33,134 bases of DNA. Source: Bacteroidota bacterium (GTDB lineage: Bacteria > Bacteroidota > Bacteroidia > Cytophagales > Thermoflexibacteraceae). The translations under genes were made by a program, and so were the position numbers. The notes below the pieces were generated by a model that did not search any database, was not told where the DNA came from, and was given only the letters and a program-made list of their open reading frames with translations. Positions 1 through 8,081 of this stretch are shown in pieces (the first letter of the stretch is position 1; each line of letters begins with the position of its first letter). The stretch covers positions 1 through 33,134 of the forward strand of contig RDXG01000202.1 of assembly GCA_004292785.1 (NCBI GenBank). The letters are read 5' to 3'.

Positions 1-2201
1 CTAGCTCCAGAGTGCATCATCATATAAATAGAGTTAAACCCTTGATTGTCTTCTTCTAATTGTTTGAGCAAAGTATTGGTAATGTTGTTGTTTACCCTTG
101 TCCAAACGTCAATTACTTGGTTATAACGTTCATTGTCCGTAATTAGACCCATGTAATAGTTACTCCAAACGTTATCCACTTCTTTTTTGGCTTCCGAAAT
201 TAAGTGCATTTTAATATCAGGCACTTGCACGTCAGATAAACCAATAGACAAACCTCCTCGGAAAGCCGATTGGAAACCAAGCGTTTTAATATCATCAAGG
301 AAATGAGCTGTTCTAGCCATTCCAGAAATACTCAATACGCGAGCAATGATTTTTTGCAATTCTTTTTTGGTCAATTCTTTGTCCACATAACCAACTTCTC
401 TTGGAACAAATTGATTGATCAACACACGACCTGCCACTGTATCTACAAGTTGTGTAGTCAATTCTCCTGTCAAATCATTTCTTACTTCTGCTCTGACTTT
501 GATATGTGCGTGTTTAGAGAGTTTGCCTTCATTCATCGCAATAATTACTTCTTCTGCGGAATAAAAACGCATTCCTTCCCCTGCCACAATATGATCAGGA
601 GTTGATTTTCTGCCTTTTGACAAATAATAAAGCCCTAAAACCATGTCCTGTGAAGGTACAGTTACAGGTGAACCATTTGCAGGATTCAGAATATTATGCG
701 AAGCCAACATTAACATAGAAGCCTCTAAAACAGCTTCTTGTCCAAGTGGAACGTGAACCGCCATCTGATCACCGTCAAAATCGGCATTGAAAGCCGTACA
801 AACCAAAGGGTGCAACTGGATCGCTTTTCCTTCGATCAATTTTGGCTGAAACGCTTGAATACCCAAACGGTGCAAAGTTGGAGCGCGGTTGAGCATAATT
901 GGGTGTCCTTTCAACACATTTTCCAAAATATCCCAAACCACAGGCGATTTTCTATCTACAATTTTTTTAGCCGATTTAACCGTTTTAACAATTCCCCTTT
1001 CAATTAACTTACGGATAATAAACGGTTTAAACAATTCTGCTGCCATATCTTTTGGCAAACCGCATTCGTGCAATTTCAATTCAGGTCCTACCACAATTAC
1101 AGAACGACCAGAATAATCCACACGTTTTCCTAATAAGTTTTGTCTAAAACGACCTTGTTTTCCTTTGAGCATATCACTCAAAGACTTCAAAGCACGATTT
1201 CCGTCTGCGCGAACCGCATTTACTTTGCGAGAGTTGTCAAATAAGGAATCAACGGCTTCTTGCAACATACGTTTTTCGTTACGCAAAATTACTTCAGGAG
1301 CTTTGATGTCGATCAAACGTTTCAAACGGTTGTTTCTAATGATTACTCTGCGATACAAATCGTTCAAATCCGAAGTTGCAAAACGCCCTCCATCTAATGG
1401 CACAAGCGGTCTTAACTCTGGCGGAATGACAGGCACCATTTTGATAATCATCCATTCTGGTTTGTTTTCAACCCTAGTATTTGCTTCTCTAAAAGCCTCA
1501 ATTACTTTCAAACGTTTCAAAGCTTCTGCTTTTCTTTGTTGAGAAGTATCGTTGGCTGCCGAGTGGCGAAGTTTATAAGACAATTCGTCTAAATTAACCC
1601 GACAAAGCAACATTTCCATTGCTTCTGCTCCCATTTTTGCAATAAATTTTTTGGGATCGGAGTCTTCCAACAACTGGTTTTCGCGTGGCAATTTGTCCAT
1701 GATGTCCAAATACTCGTCTTCGGTTAAAAAATCGAGTTGTTGTACGCCATCGTCTTCTTTTACACCAGGCTGAACCACCACATAGCGCTCATAGTAAATG
1801 ATTTGATCAAGTTTTTTGGTAGGAAGTCCTAACAAATAGCCAATTTTGTTGGGCAAAGAACGGAAATACCAAATATGAGCCACAGGAATCACCAACTGAA
1901 TGTGTCCCATGCGTTCTCTGCGAACCTTTTTTTCGGTAACTTCTACGCCACAACGATCACAGATGATATCCTTGTATCGGATTCGTTTGTATTTGCCACA
2001 ATGACATTCCCAATCCTTGACTGGACCAAATATTCTTTCGCAAAACAAACCCCCCATTTCTGGTTTGTAAGTACGATAATTGATGGTTTCTGGTTGGGTA
2101 ACTTCGCCATGTGAACTACTGAGTATCGACTCTGGCGAGGCAAGACTGATCGTAATTTTCGAAAAGTCACTACTAACTTTTTTGTTCTTCTTGAATGTCA
2201 T
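1..2201 (-). CDS. rpoC: DNA-directed RNA polymerase subunit beta' (N-terminal 733 codons, cut by window edge)
   Basis: Largest catalytic subunit of RNA polymerase. The frame is open from the ATG at 2199-2201 to the left window edge, so the C-terminal half is missing. Near the N-terminus the protein reads [20 protein letters not shown] followed by DRCGVEV, which is the beta' zinc-binding site (CxC...CxxC). The Mg-binding catalytic loop NADFDGDQ is encoded at about 765-788. The start [13 protein letters not shown] suits Bacteroidota RpoC. The upstream neighbour is not rpoB: after a 170-bp gap the next gene (2372) is divergent, so rpoC must use its own promoter. Identity is certain. Confidence 0.98.
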   Translation of the reverse strand, partial: MTFKKNKKVSSDFSKITISLASPESILSSSHGEVTQPETINYRTYKPEMGGLFCERIFGPVKDWECHCGKYKRIRYKDIICDRCGVEVTEKKVRRERMGHIQLVIPVAHIWYFRSLPNKIGYLLGLPTKKLDQIIYYERYVVVQPGVKEDDGVQQLDFLTEDEYLDIMDKLPRENQLLEDSDPKKFIAKMGAEAMEMLLCRVNLDELSYKLRHSAANDTSQQRKAEALKRLKVIEAFREANTRVENKPEWMIIKMVPVIPPELRPLVPLDGGRFATSDLNDLYRRVIIRNNRLKRLIDIKAPEVILRNEKRMLQEAVDSLFDNSRKVNAVRADGNRALKSLSDMLKGKQGRFRQNLLGKRVDYSGRSVIVVGPELKLHECGLPKDMAAELFKPFIIRKLIERGIVKTVKSAKKIVDRKSPVVWDILENVLKGHPIMLNRAPTLHRLGIQAFQPKLIEGKAIQLHPLVCTAFNADFDGDQMAVHVPLGQEAVLEASMLMLASHNILNPANGSPVTVPSQDMVLGLYYLSKGRKSTPDHIVAGEGMRFYSAEEVIIAMNEGKLSKHAHIKVRAEVRNDLTGELTTQLVDTVAGRVLINQFVPREVGYVDKELTKKELQKIIARVLSISGMARTAHFLDDIKTLGFQSAFRGGLSIGLSDVQVPDIKMHLISEAKKEVDNVWSNYYMGLITDNERYNQVIDVWTRVNNNITNTLLKQLEEDNQGFNSIYMMMHSGA

Positions 2202-2243
2202 TACCTTAGATTGCCGTTAATATTTGAACTTGTATTGAACTTG

Positions 2244-2251
2244 CAAAGTTA
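2244..2251 (-). promoter_or_regulatory. Candidate Bacteroidota -7 element for rpoC
   Basis: Reading on the minus strand, TAACTTTG matches the Bacteroidota -7 consensus TAnnTTTG and lies about 43 bp upstream of the rpoC ATG. No convincing -33 TTG was found at the usual distance. It matters because rpoC here cannot be read through from rpoB. The rest of 2202-2371 is AT-rich with no other recognised signal. Confidence 0.45.
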
Positions 2252-2371
2252 TTGTAATTTTTTTATAAAAGAAATTGTTTTTGTAATTATTTTTTTGTAA
2301 ACCACAAAAATAAAATATTTTCCTTCCTTTTTTTATTTTTCACAAAAAATAACAACAAAAAATCACGATTA

Positions 2372-2965
2372 ATGAAGTTTAATATTAGTTTTGCGCAAAA
2401 ATTAATTTCTCAAAAAATGTATTGGTTTATATTTGCTTTTATTCTGTTGTTTTTTAGTTCTTGTGAAGAAGAACAAATTACAAAAAAACAAGAAAATAAG
2501 CCTAAAAACGACAGCACACTGATTTATAAGGGGCCCAACGTAATGTTTTGGAACGTGCAAACTTTGTATAGTGAAGATGCCAAACTCAAAATTAAACTCA
2601 AAAGTGCTGAGCAGTTGGTTCAACAAAACGGAGACGTGCAATACCCAAAAGGTGTAGACATTGGTGTTTATAACGATTTGGGAGTCAAAACAACTACTCT
2701 CCGAGCCGATTCAGCCTATTATTTGAAAGCGACAAGTACATACAGAGCCGTTGGGCAGGTGGTGGTAGTGAATTTACAACAAAAACAAACCCTTTATACA
2801 GAAGAATTGAATTGGGATCAGAATCAACACGTCATTTTTACCGAAAAAAATATTAAAATAGTTACTGTTCAGGAGATTTTATATGGAATTGGCTTAAAAT
2901 CGAATGAGGATTTTAGCAATTATACCATCAAAAAACCAACAGGAATTTTTGCAGTCAAAGAATAA
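2372..2965 (+). CDS. lptC: LptC-like LPS export lipoprotein
   Basis: Predicted component of the lipopolysaccharide transport bridge, anchored in a membrane and carrying LPS through a beta-jellyroll. A hydrophobic segment (about residues 17-29) ends in a lipobox-like FSSC with Cys31 as the likely lipidated residue. The mature part (about 55-190) has the LptC-type pattern: an early segment on changes to the molecule (YSEDAKLKIKLKS), then YPKGVDIGVYNDLG, then repeated strands ending in GIGLKSNEDFSNYTI. Length (197 aa) fits the family. An internal ATG at 2417 (MYWFIF) is an equally plausible start. The stop is 2 bp from the next gene, so the two probably form an operon. The name rests on pattern recognition. 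Confidence 0.8.
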   Translation: MKFNISFAQKLISQKMYWFIFAFILLFFSSCEEEQITKKQENKPKNDSTLIYKGPNVMFWNVQTLYSEDAKLKIKLKSAEQLVQQNGDVQYPKGVDIGVYNDLGVKTTTLRADSAYYLKATSTYRAVGQVVVVNLQQKQTLYTEELNWDQNQHVIFTEKNIKIVTVQEILYGIGLKSNEDFSNYTIKKPTGIFAVKE

Positions 2966-2967
2966 AA

Positions 2968-3600
2968 ATGTGTATGAAAACTTTATTTTTTTTGTTATTA
3001 ACGCTGTTTTTATTTTCTAAAAATGCGGTTTGTCAAAGCAATAAACCACCCTTAGACAGTTTGCGAAAAGCCGTTAGAAATTCCAAATTAGACACGCTTG
3101 GGCAACAAGAAAGGGACAAACCCATGCGTGCCGCCTTGCTTTCTGGTATTTTCCCTGCGGGAGGACAAATGTACAACAAAGGTTCGCTTTGGTATGTCAA
3201 AGTTCCAGTAATTTGGGCTGGTTTTGCTTATTTTGCTTATACAGTTCAAGCAAATAACAACGAATTTGTAGGAGCTAGAAATGAATTGTTATACCGTTTA
3301 GACCCCAACCCGCTAACCGTTCCAGACCCTAAATATAGTCGTTACGACAATGATGGCTTACTTAACCAACGAGATCGTTTTGAAAGAGATCGAGATTATA
3401 ACGCAATTTTGATGGCAGGTTTTTATGCTTTGACCATTTTGGAAGCAGCTGCAACAGCACATTTGAAAAAATTTGATGTTTCTAACGATCTTTCTTTCCG
3501 AATAAAACCTAGTTTTGCACCGATGGCAAACACAGCAGGAATGTATGCGGTTGGTATTGGGTTGCAGTTTAGTTTTGAGAAAAACAAAAAAAATTATTGA
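2968..3600 (+). CDS. DUF5683 domain protein, predicted exported/membrane
   Basis: Bacteroidota protein of unknown function. It has an N-terminal signal sequence (about residues 3-22, ending VCQS), then RAALLSGIFPAGGQMYNKG at about 53-71, the hallmark segment of DUF5683, followed by hydrophobic stretches at about 75-93 and 142-160, and a C-terminal beta-strand-like segment (MYAVGIGLQFSF) typical of outer-membrane-associated ends. A second ATG six bases on (2974, MKTLFF) is an equally good start. It lies 2 bp after lptC and is presumably cotranscribed; an envelope role is inferred from that and from the signal peptide only. Confidence 0.75.
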   Translation: MCMKTLFFLLLTLFLFSKNAVCQSNKPPLDSLRKAVRNSKLDTLGQQERDKPMRAALLSGIFPAGGQMYNKGSLWYVKVPVIWAGFAYFAYTVQANNNEFVGARNELLYRLDPNPLTVPDPKYSRYDNDGLLNQRDRFERDRDYNAILMAGFYALTILEAAATAHLKKFDVSNDLSFRIKPSFAPMANTAGMYAVGIGLQFSFEKNKKNY

Positions 3601-3606
3601 TATCCA

Positions 3607-3633
3607 AACATGAACACATTTATTGTTCATGTT
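3607..3633. repeat. Perfect 10-bp inverted repeat after the DUF5683 gene
   Basis: AACATGAACA (3607-3616) and TGTTCATGTT (3624-3633) are exact reverse complements around a 7-base loop. It starts 7 bp after the stop codon, where a terminator is expected, but no T-run follows (CGAACAAG), so an operator or processing hairpin remains possible. The remaining bases to 3738 show no other clear signal. Confidence 0.6.
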
Positions 3634-3738
3634 CGAACAAGAACTAAAAAAATAAAATATAAGTTGTTGAAAATCAATATTTTAAAAATTGGTACTATGT
3701 TGGTGCATACAAACTCGTCACAAACAAACTTATAAAAT

Positions 3739-4854
3739 ATGAATGTTTTTTTAAGCCAAAAATTCAAAGTATATAGTTTTTTATCCATGATATTTTTAGT
3801 TTTTGTTCACGGCTATAATCTGAATAATACCTATTTAGAGCCTTTTAGTATGGTTAATGAACAGATGACTTTTACTACTTTTACCGAATACTTGTTTTCC
3901 AACGGTTTACTTCGTTTCAGAATTCCAATGCTTTTTATCATTTCTGGTTATTTATTTGCCCTTCATGACCAAAAAACGTACAAAGAACGAACCTTAAAAC
4001 GTCTCAAAACTTTAGGTTTACCTTATATTTTGTGGAGTGTCTTGTCGCTTTTATTTGTTTTTTTATTGGAATTTACACCCGCCAAAACCGCACTTGCTGC
4101 TACCAATTTGGCTTGGGGAATTAGCCAACCGAATATTATTTTTGTAAGCCAATATGCTTGGGACGATTATTTGTTCAGAATTTTATCCATGCCTATTGCT
4201 TTTCAATTATGGTTTATTCTTACTTTATTGCTTTGCAATATTGCCTATCCGCCAATTAAATGGTGTGTTCAAAAATATCCAATGATTTGGTTTGTAATTA
4301 TTGCTTTGTTGTGGCTTTTATCTATTCAACTCCCTTTTTTTCAAAGTGAAAGTTTGTTGTTTTTTAGTTTGGGAGTAATCATACAAAAAAGAAACTTCGA
4401 TATAGAAATTCCAAAAAAATACTTAAATCCTAAAATATGGGGCTTTATATTTATTTTTTCGGCTTTGCTCAAAACTTATCTTGCGTTTGAAGCTTTTTTG
4501 TATTTAGGTAATGTAACACGCATTTTACTTAATTTTTTGCATAAAATTACAGAGTTCAGCGGATTAATTAGCATCTGGTATGGTGCAGATAGTTTGGTGC
4601 GTTGGATTTGGGAAAAAAAATGGTTTCAAATCTGTTCCCCTTTTACTTTTATGATTTATGTACTTCATGTACCTACGCTTTATTTTGTGGTTTACGCAAG
4701 TGATCAATACTTTATAGATTGGCAGTATCACAGACTTTTTACTTATTTATGTATGCCTTTGCTCATTATTTTTTCCTCAATCTTTATTGCTTTTTTATTA
4801 CGCAAAATTTCACCCTTTATTTATGGAATTTTGACAGGAGGACGTGGTTTATAA
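3739..4854 (+). CDS. Acyltransferase family 3 membrane protein
   Basis: Integral membrane protein of 371 aa with about ten hydrophobic segments, resembling the OafA/WecH acyltransferase family (PF01757), which moves acyl groups onto sugars or other envelope molecules. The family pattern is visible at about residues 60-100: RIPMLFIISGYLFAL, then a basic loop KERTLKRLKTLGLPYILWS. A conserved-type segment FTFMIYVLHVPTLYF occurs near residue 310. The usual N-terminal catalytic His is probably His24 in FLVFVHGYN. It stands alone with its own upstream region. The substrate cannot be told from sequence; a second, diverged member lies at 28148-29200. Confidence 0.85.
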   Translation: MNVFLSQKFKVYSFLSMIFLVFVHGYNLNNTYLEPFSMVNEQMTFTTFTEYLFSNGLLRFRIPMLFIISGYLFALHDQKTYKERTLKRLKTLGLPYILWSVLSLLFVFLLEFTPAKTALAATNLAWGISQPNIIFVSQYAWDDYLFRILSMPIAFQLWFILTLLLCNIAYPPIKWCVQKYPMIWFVIIALLWLLSIQLPFFQSESLLFFSLGVIIQKRNFDIEIPKKYLNPKIWGFIFIFSALLKTYLAFEAFLYLGNVTRILLNFLHKITEFSGLISIWYGADSLVRWIWEKKWFQICSPFTFMIYVLHVPTLYFVVYASDQYFIDWQYHRLFTYLCMPLLIIFSSIFIAFLLRKISPFIYGILTGGRGL

Positions 4855-4929
4855 ACTATTTACTAATTTAGATTAAGTTTAACCTGCAAAAAGTAAAAAG
4901 AAAAACACATTAAATTTTTTTTACTTAAT

Positions 4930-5092
4930 TAGAACTTACGTAAAAATAGCAAACATTACAACAAATAAGTAATCCTGCAAAATTAAGTTGGATTATTTTT
5001 TATTGTAAATGTTTGATAATCACGACTATCGGATATCTTAAAGGTATCCGATAATTGTTATCGATTACTTATTCTTTTTTGCGTAAGTCCTA
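4930..5092. mobile_element. MITE-like nonautonomous element (163 bp, no ORF)
   Basis: The ends form a 17-bp terminal inverted repeat with 15 matches: TAGAACTTACGTAAAAA (4930-4946) and the reverse complement of 5076-5092, TAGGACTTACGCAAAAA. Inside lies a second perfect 11-bp inverted pair, AATAAGTAATC (4964-4974) and GATTACTTATT (5063-5073). In the centre is a 9-bp stem, TATCGGATA (5027-5035) with TATCCGATA (5045-5053). TTAAT occurs immediately outside both ends (4925-4929 and 5093-5097) as a candidate target duplication, though this is weak in AT-rich DNA. There is no transposase, so a helper IS elsewhere would be needed. The rest of the 4855-5142 gap is AT-rich without clear features. Confidence 0.7.
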
Positions 5093-5142
5093 TTAATAAA
5101 ATAAACTAAGTTTAACTTAAATTTTAAAGTATAACTTAATAT

Positions 5143-5619
5143 TTATTTTTCTGTATTTGGCTTTATTCGTTGCTTAGTTTGCCCTTTAAAACGTTGTTGA
5201 AGTTGTTCAGCAACTGTTTTCATTCCTGCTTCAGACTTCGCAGCGGTTTTTACATAATCATACACGGTCAAAGATGCTTTCATTGCTTCGTTGCCTATAA
5301 CAATGGAAGTATCATTTAACTTTTCGTTTAATGTATTTAATAATAATTGTAGTTCAGATAATTGTGTAAATAGTTTGCTATCTTTGGCTAACTCTACTTT
5401 GTCAAAATTAGCAGGTAAAATATTAGGATAGTTTTCTGCAACTTGATTACAGTTATTTACAAAGTCTGTACTTTTTGAGCCTAATTTGAACAAATTACGC
5501 TTTTCATCTACGCTTAATGCAATCAAAAAAGGCATTTTGTTGCCTATTAATTGAATTGCATCTTTAATTGCTTGTAAATCTGTATCAGAAATACTAGCAG
5601 AAATGTTTTGATACGCCAC
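5143..5619 (-). CDS. Hypothetical helical protein, Bacteroidota-type family
   Basis: Small, mostly alpha-helical soluble protein. No function is known to me. I recognise the general pattern (SISDTDLQAIKDAIQLI near the start, then a middle NEAMKASLTVYDYVKTAAK and a C-terminal LQQRFKGQ with a basic tail) from unnamed Bacteroidota proteins. The GTG at 5617-5619 is chosen as start because it gives MAYQNISASISD (158 aa), matching how such proteins usually begin; the ATG at 5649 would add a hydrophobic leader MFFYYINLFIV that looks like translated upstream repeat. It lies between the MITE-like element and the repeat array, and is divergent from the gene at 5919. Confidence 0.6.
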   Translation of the reverse strand: MAYQNISASISDTDLQAIKDAIQLIGNKMPFLIALSVDEKRNLFKLGSKSTDFVNNCNQVAENYPNILPANFDKVELAKDSKLFTQLSELQLLLNTLNEKLNDTSIVIGNEAMKASLTVYDYVKTAAKSEAGMKTVAEQLQQRFKGQTKQRIKPNTEK

Positions 5620-5623
5620 GATA

Positions 5624-5658
5624 AACAAATTTATATAATAAAAGAACAAATTTATATA
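5624..5658. repeat. 14-bp direct repeat with 21-bp period before the 5143-5619 gene
   Basis: AACAAATTTATATA occurs exactly at 5624-5637 and again at 5645-5658, start to start 21 bp apart (two helical turns). The first copy is 5 bp upstream of the GTG start proposed for the minus-strand gene, so it lies in its promoter or leader. The period equals that of the array beginning at 5697. Confidence 0.7.
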
Positions 5659-5696
5659 ACCAATTAGTAATATTTACGTATCTAAAAATAAAAAGT

Positions 5697-5863
5697 TGTC
5701 TTTGATTAATAAATTTTACTCTTTAAGCAATAAATTTTATTAATAAACGAGTAGTTTTTATTATTAAGCGAGTAAATTTTATTAATAAACGAGTATAATT
5801 TAGTGTTAAGTGAGTAAATTTTACTGTTAAAAAATATATTTTATATAAACGATTATACTTTTT
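5697..5863. repeat. Array of eight imperfect 21-bp repeats (iteron-like)
   Basis: Units can be laid out at 5697, 5718, 5739, 5760, 5781, 5802, 5823 (20 bp) and 5843, each about 21 bp with no spacers. The best-conserved core is AATAAACGAGTA followed by an A/T-rich end such as AATTTT; units starting at 5739, 5760 and 5781 are closest to one another, and the outer units are more diverged. The array occupies most of the 300 bp between two divergent genes (starts at 5619 and 5919). Regular two-turn spacing puts every unit on the same face of the helix, as in arrays of protein-binding sites or phased bent DNA. It is not CRISPR-like. Function is unknown. Confidence 0.7.
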
Positions 5864-5918
5864 ATATGTTCCTAGATGTATTTATTGAAAATTAACTATA
5901 AAAATTAAAGTAATAAAT

Positions 5919-6563
5919 ATGAAAACTTCAAATTTTAAAGATTGGACTTTAACAACATTAGATAAAACTTTTGATTTATGTCAAATTTTAGATTATAAAT
6001 GTCAAATATTACAAGATTGGCAAAAGTTAGCTGCTACTTTTGAAGTATCTGATTTTGAAAGTCAAAATTTGCTTAATCTGCAAGAACCATTACAATGGGG
6101 TGGAAAAGCATGGAATGAAACAGAACTTGAAAACAAATTTATTAGTCCTGTAATCATGTTGGCTAAAATTGATGATCGAATTGTTGGTTATTTTTTAGAA
6201 CGACCTTTAAAAGCCGTTGTAAAAAACTATGAGCTTTCTGGAATTGTTGATGGAATGATTGCTACAGGTTTTCGTGATCCTGATGTACCATTTTTTTGTA
6301 TGCACGAATATAAACGTAGTGTAGATAATCATGGAAATCCTGATGCACAAGCATTGGCTGCTATGTTGGTTGTTAGAGAGCTTAATAATAATAATAAACC
6401 AATTTACGGGTTATATATTGTAGGTTTAACTTGGAACTTTATAGTCTTAAATGCAAATGAATATTGTGTTAGCAAAGATTATAAATCAGATAATGAAGAG
6501 CTTTTTAATATTTTTAAGATGCTAAAAGCATTAAAACATATTATTAGGACAGAATTGATGTAA
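5919..6563 (+). CDS. Hypothetical protein with PD-(D/E)XK-like signature
   Basis: Soluble protein of 214 aa with no recognised name. Residues about 105-134 show a pattern like the PD-(D/E)XK nuclease fold: an acidic residue after a hydrophobic strand (SGIVDGMIA), then a second strand ending in an acid-x-Lys (PFFCMHEYK). An earlier Glu-containing helix (NETELENKF) would suit the fold's first helix. A later strand pair, PIYGLYIVGLTWNFIVL, is also fold-consistent. I have seen similar unnamed Bacteroidota proteins; activity is not established. It starts 55 bp after the 21-bp repeat array and is followed by a strong terminator. Gene calling is firm (ATG, full-length frame); the fold is inference. 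Confidence 0.6.
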   Translation: MKTSNFKDWTLTTLDKTFDLCQILDYKCQILQDWQKLAATFEVSDFESQNLLNLQEPLQWGGKAWNETELENKFISPVIMLAKIDDRIVGYFLERPLKAVVKNYELSGIVDGMIATGFRDPDVPFFCMHEYKRSVDNHGNPDAQALAAMLVVRELNNNNKPIYGLYIVGLTWNFIVLNANEYCVSKDYKSDNEELFNIFKMLKALKHIIRTELM

Positions 6564-6564
6564 A

Positions 6565-6605
6565 AAATAATCCAAATACTTATAAAGCAAGTATTTGGAT
6601 TATTT
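6565..6605. terminator. 17-bp perfect hairpin, bidirectional terminator
   Basis: Two 17-base arms (6565-6581 and 6589-6605) pair perfectly around ATAAAGC. It directly follows the plus-strand gene ending at 6563 and lies 41 bp beyond the stop of minus-strand cysN. A-rich sequence on its left and T-rich sequence on its right allow it to work for both converging genes. Confidence 0.85.
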
Positions 6606-6646
6606 CTTTTAATTATATTTTATAATAAGCGAAATTTGTAGTCTAA

Positions 6647-7945
6647 TTAAAAACTATAAGTTTCTCTAATGTCTGCGCCAAATTCAGGTTCGTAACTCTT
6701 TTTTACAATCATACAAGCCGCCACAGTCAAATTAGAATTTGGATCAACCAATACGCAACTACCGCCTGCTCGATTTTTTTGATAATCCTCAAAAACGATA
6801 GAAGTTGCAGTGTGAAACGTTACTCTCGCCATGTCGTTGAGTTGCAAACGTTGTTTGTCTTCGTATATTTTTTCGGTGGTATTGACATTGACTTTGTAAG
6901 CGATCTCTTTGACAATGCAACGAATGAATGCTCCGTTTTTAAGCAACAAATATTTTTCGCGAGGATTCATCATTTTGGTGTCAAGCCAGCACAAATCTAC
7001 TTCAATTTCTCTAGAAACTTGTGGTTGATACTCACTTTTTACAATCACGTCGCCTCTACTAATGTCTATGTCGTCTTCCAAATGCAAAATAACGGACATT
7101 GGAGCAAAAGCCTGTTCAATTTCTTTACCGTTGATCTCAATAGCTTTGATCGTACTCTCAAAACCAGATGGAAGAACGGTTACAGAGTCACCTTTTTTAT
7201 ACAAACCACTACTAATTCTGCCTGCATAACCTCTATAATCGTGTAATTCGGTGGTCTGCGGTCTGATCACATACTGCACAGGGAAAAAAGTTTGGTTTGC
7301 ATTGAAATCGGAATGTAGTTCCACACTTTCTAAATGCTCTAACAAAGAACCGCCTTTGTACCAATCCATTGACTCGGATTTATCTACAATATTATCACCA
7401 AACAAAGCCGAAATAGGAATATAAACCACGTCAGGAATGCGCAAATTGCTGATAAATTGCGTGCAATCGGCTACAATTTTGTCATAAACTTCTTGCGAAT
7501 AACTCATTAAGTCCATTTTATTTACACAAACCGCCAAATGCCTAATGCCAAGCAAAGAAGCAATGTAAATATGTCTGCTAGTTTGTTCGACTACGCCGTG
7601 CCTTGCGTCGATCAAAATGATGGCTAGATCGGAGTTTGAAGCTCCTGTAACCATATTTCGCGTATATTGAACGTGTCCAGGACAGTCTGCAATGATAAAT
7701 TTGCGTTTGGGAGTATGAAAATACTTATAAGCCACATCAATCGTAATTCCTTGCTCTCTTTCGGCGCGGAGTCCGTCTGTAAGCAATGACAAATCAGGTG
7801 TTTGGCTTCCTTTTTTTTCACTTGCTTTTTCAATGGCTTCTAATTGATCAATCAAAATAGACTTGCTGTCGTACAACAGTCTGCCGATTAGCGTACTTTT
7901 GCCATCATCTACGCTACCAGCAGTTATAAAACGTAATATATCCAC
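6647..7945 (-). CDS. cysN: Sulfate adenylyltransferase subunit 1 (GTPase subunit)
   Basis: GTP-hydrolysing subunit of ATP sulfurylase, which with CysD makes adenosine 5'-phosphosulfate for sulfate assimilation or sulfation. With the GTG at 7943-7945 the protein begins MDILRFITAGSVDDGKSTLI, the usual CysN start, giving 432 aa. The P-loop is at residues 10-18 (GSVDDGKST), followed by the EF-Tu-type motifs DCPGH and CVNKMDLM and by beta-barrel domains in the C-terminal half. The longer frame back to an ATG at 8029 would add 28 residues encoded by repeat sequence and is unlikely. There is no fused APS kinase domain (CysC). It lies 136 bp after cysD on the same strand. Confidence 0.95.
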   Translation of the reverse strand: MDILRFITAGSVDDGKSTLIGRLLYDSKSILIDQLEAIEKASEKKGSQTPDLSLLTDGLRAEREQGITIDVAYKYFHTPKRKFIIADCPGHVQYTRNMVTGASNSDLAIILIDARHGVVEQTSRHIYIASLLGIRHLAVCVNKMDLMSYSQEVYDKIVADCTQFISNLRIPDVVYIPISALFGDNIVDKSESMDWYKGGSLLEHLESVELHSDFNANQTFFPVQYVIRPQTTELHDYRGYAGRISSGLYKKGDSVTVLPSGFESTIKAIEINGKEIEQAFAPMSVILHLEDDIDISRGDVIVKSEYQPQVSREIEVDLCWLDTKMMNPREKYLLLKNGAFIRCIVKEIAYKVNVNTTEKIYEDKQRLQLNDMARVTFHTATSIVFEDYQKNRAGGSCVLVDPNSNLTVAACMIVKKSYEPEFGADIRETYSF

Positions 7946-7978
7946 GATAATGTCTTTAAATTTCTTTTGAAAAACTTT

Positions 7979-8055
7979 TGTAACACAGAGTTTAGTCTGC
8001 GATTTTATGAATGATTTGATGTAACACAAACTTTAGTTTGTAATTTTTGTGAATG
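7979..8055. repeat. Two tandem copies of a palindromic intergenic repeat
   Basis: Two related units start at 7979 and 8020 (41 bp apart). Each begins TGTAACACA, continues into a palindrome around TTTAGT, and ends near GAATG. The second copy has perfect 7-bp arms, ACAAACT (8026-8032) and AGTTTGT (8035-8041). The first is degenerate. A third, perfect copy lies at 13901-13923. The pair fills the gap between cysD and cysN, so it would be transcribed in their shared mRNA and could affect its stability or the relative output of the two genes. Confidence 0.75.
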
Positions 8056-8081
8056 TATGCACAAAAAAACAACGCTACATT

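Noticed and set aside
5697-5863. CRISPR array
   Set aside because: Units of 21 bp follow one another with no unique spacers, units are imperfect, and no cas gene is nearby.
7946-8029. ATG-started, longer CysN
   Set aside because: The added residues come from the palindromic repeat; MDILRFITAGSVDDGKST from the GTG is the normal family start.
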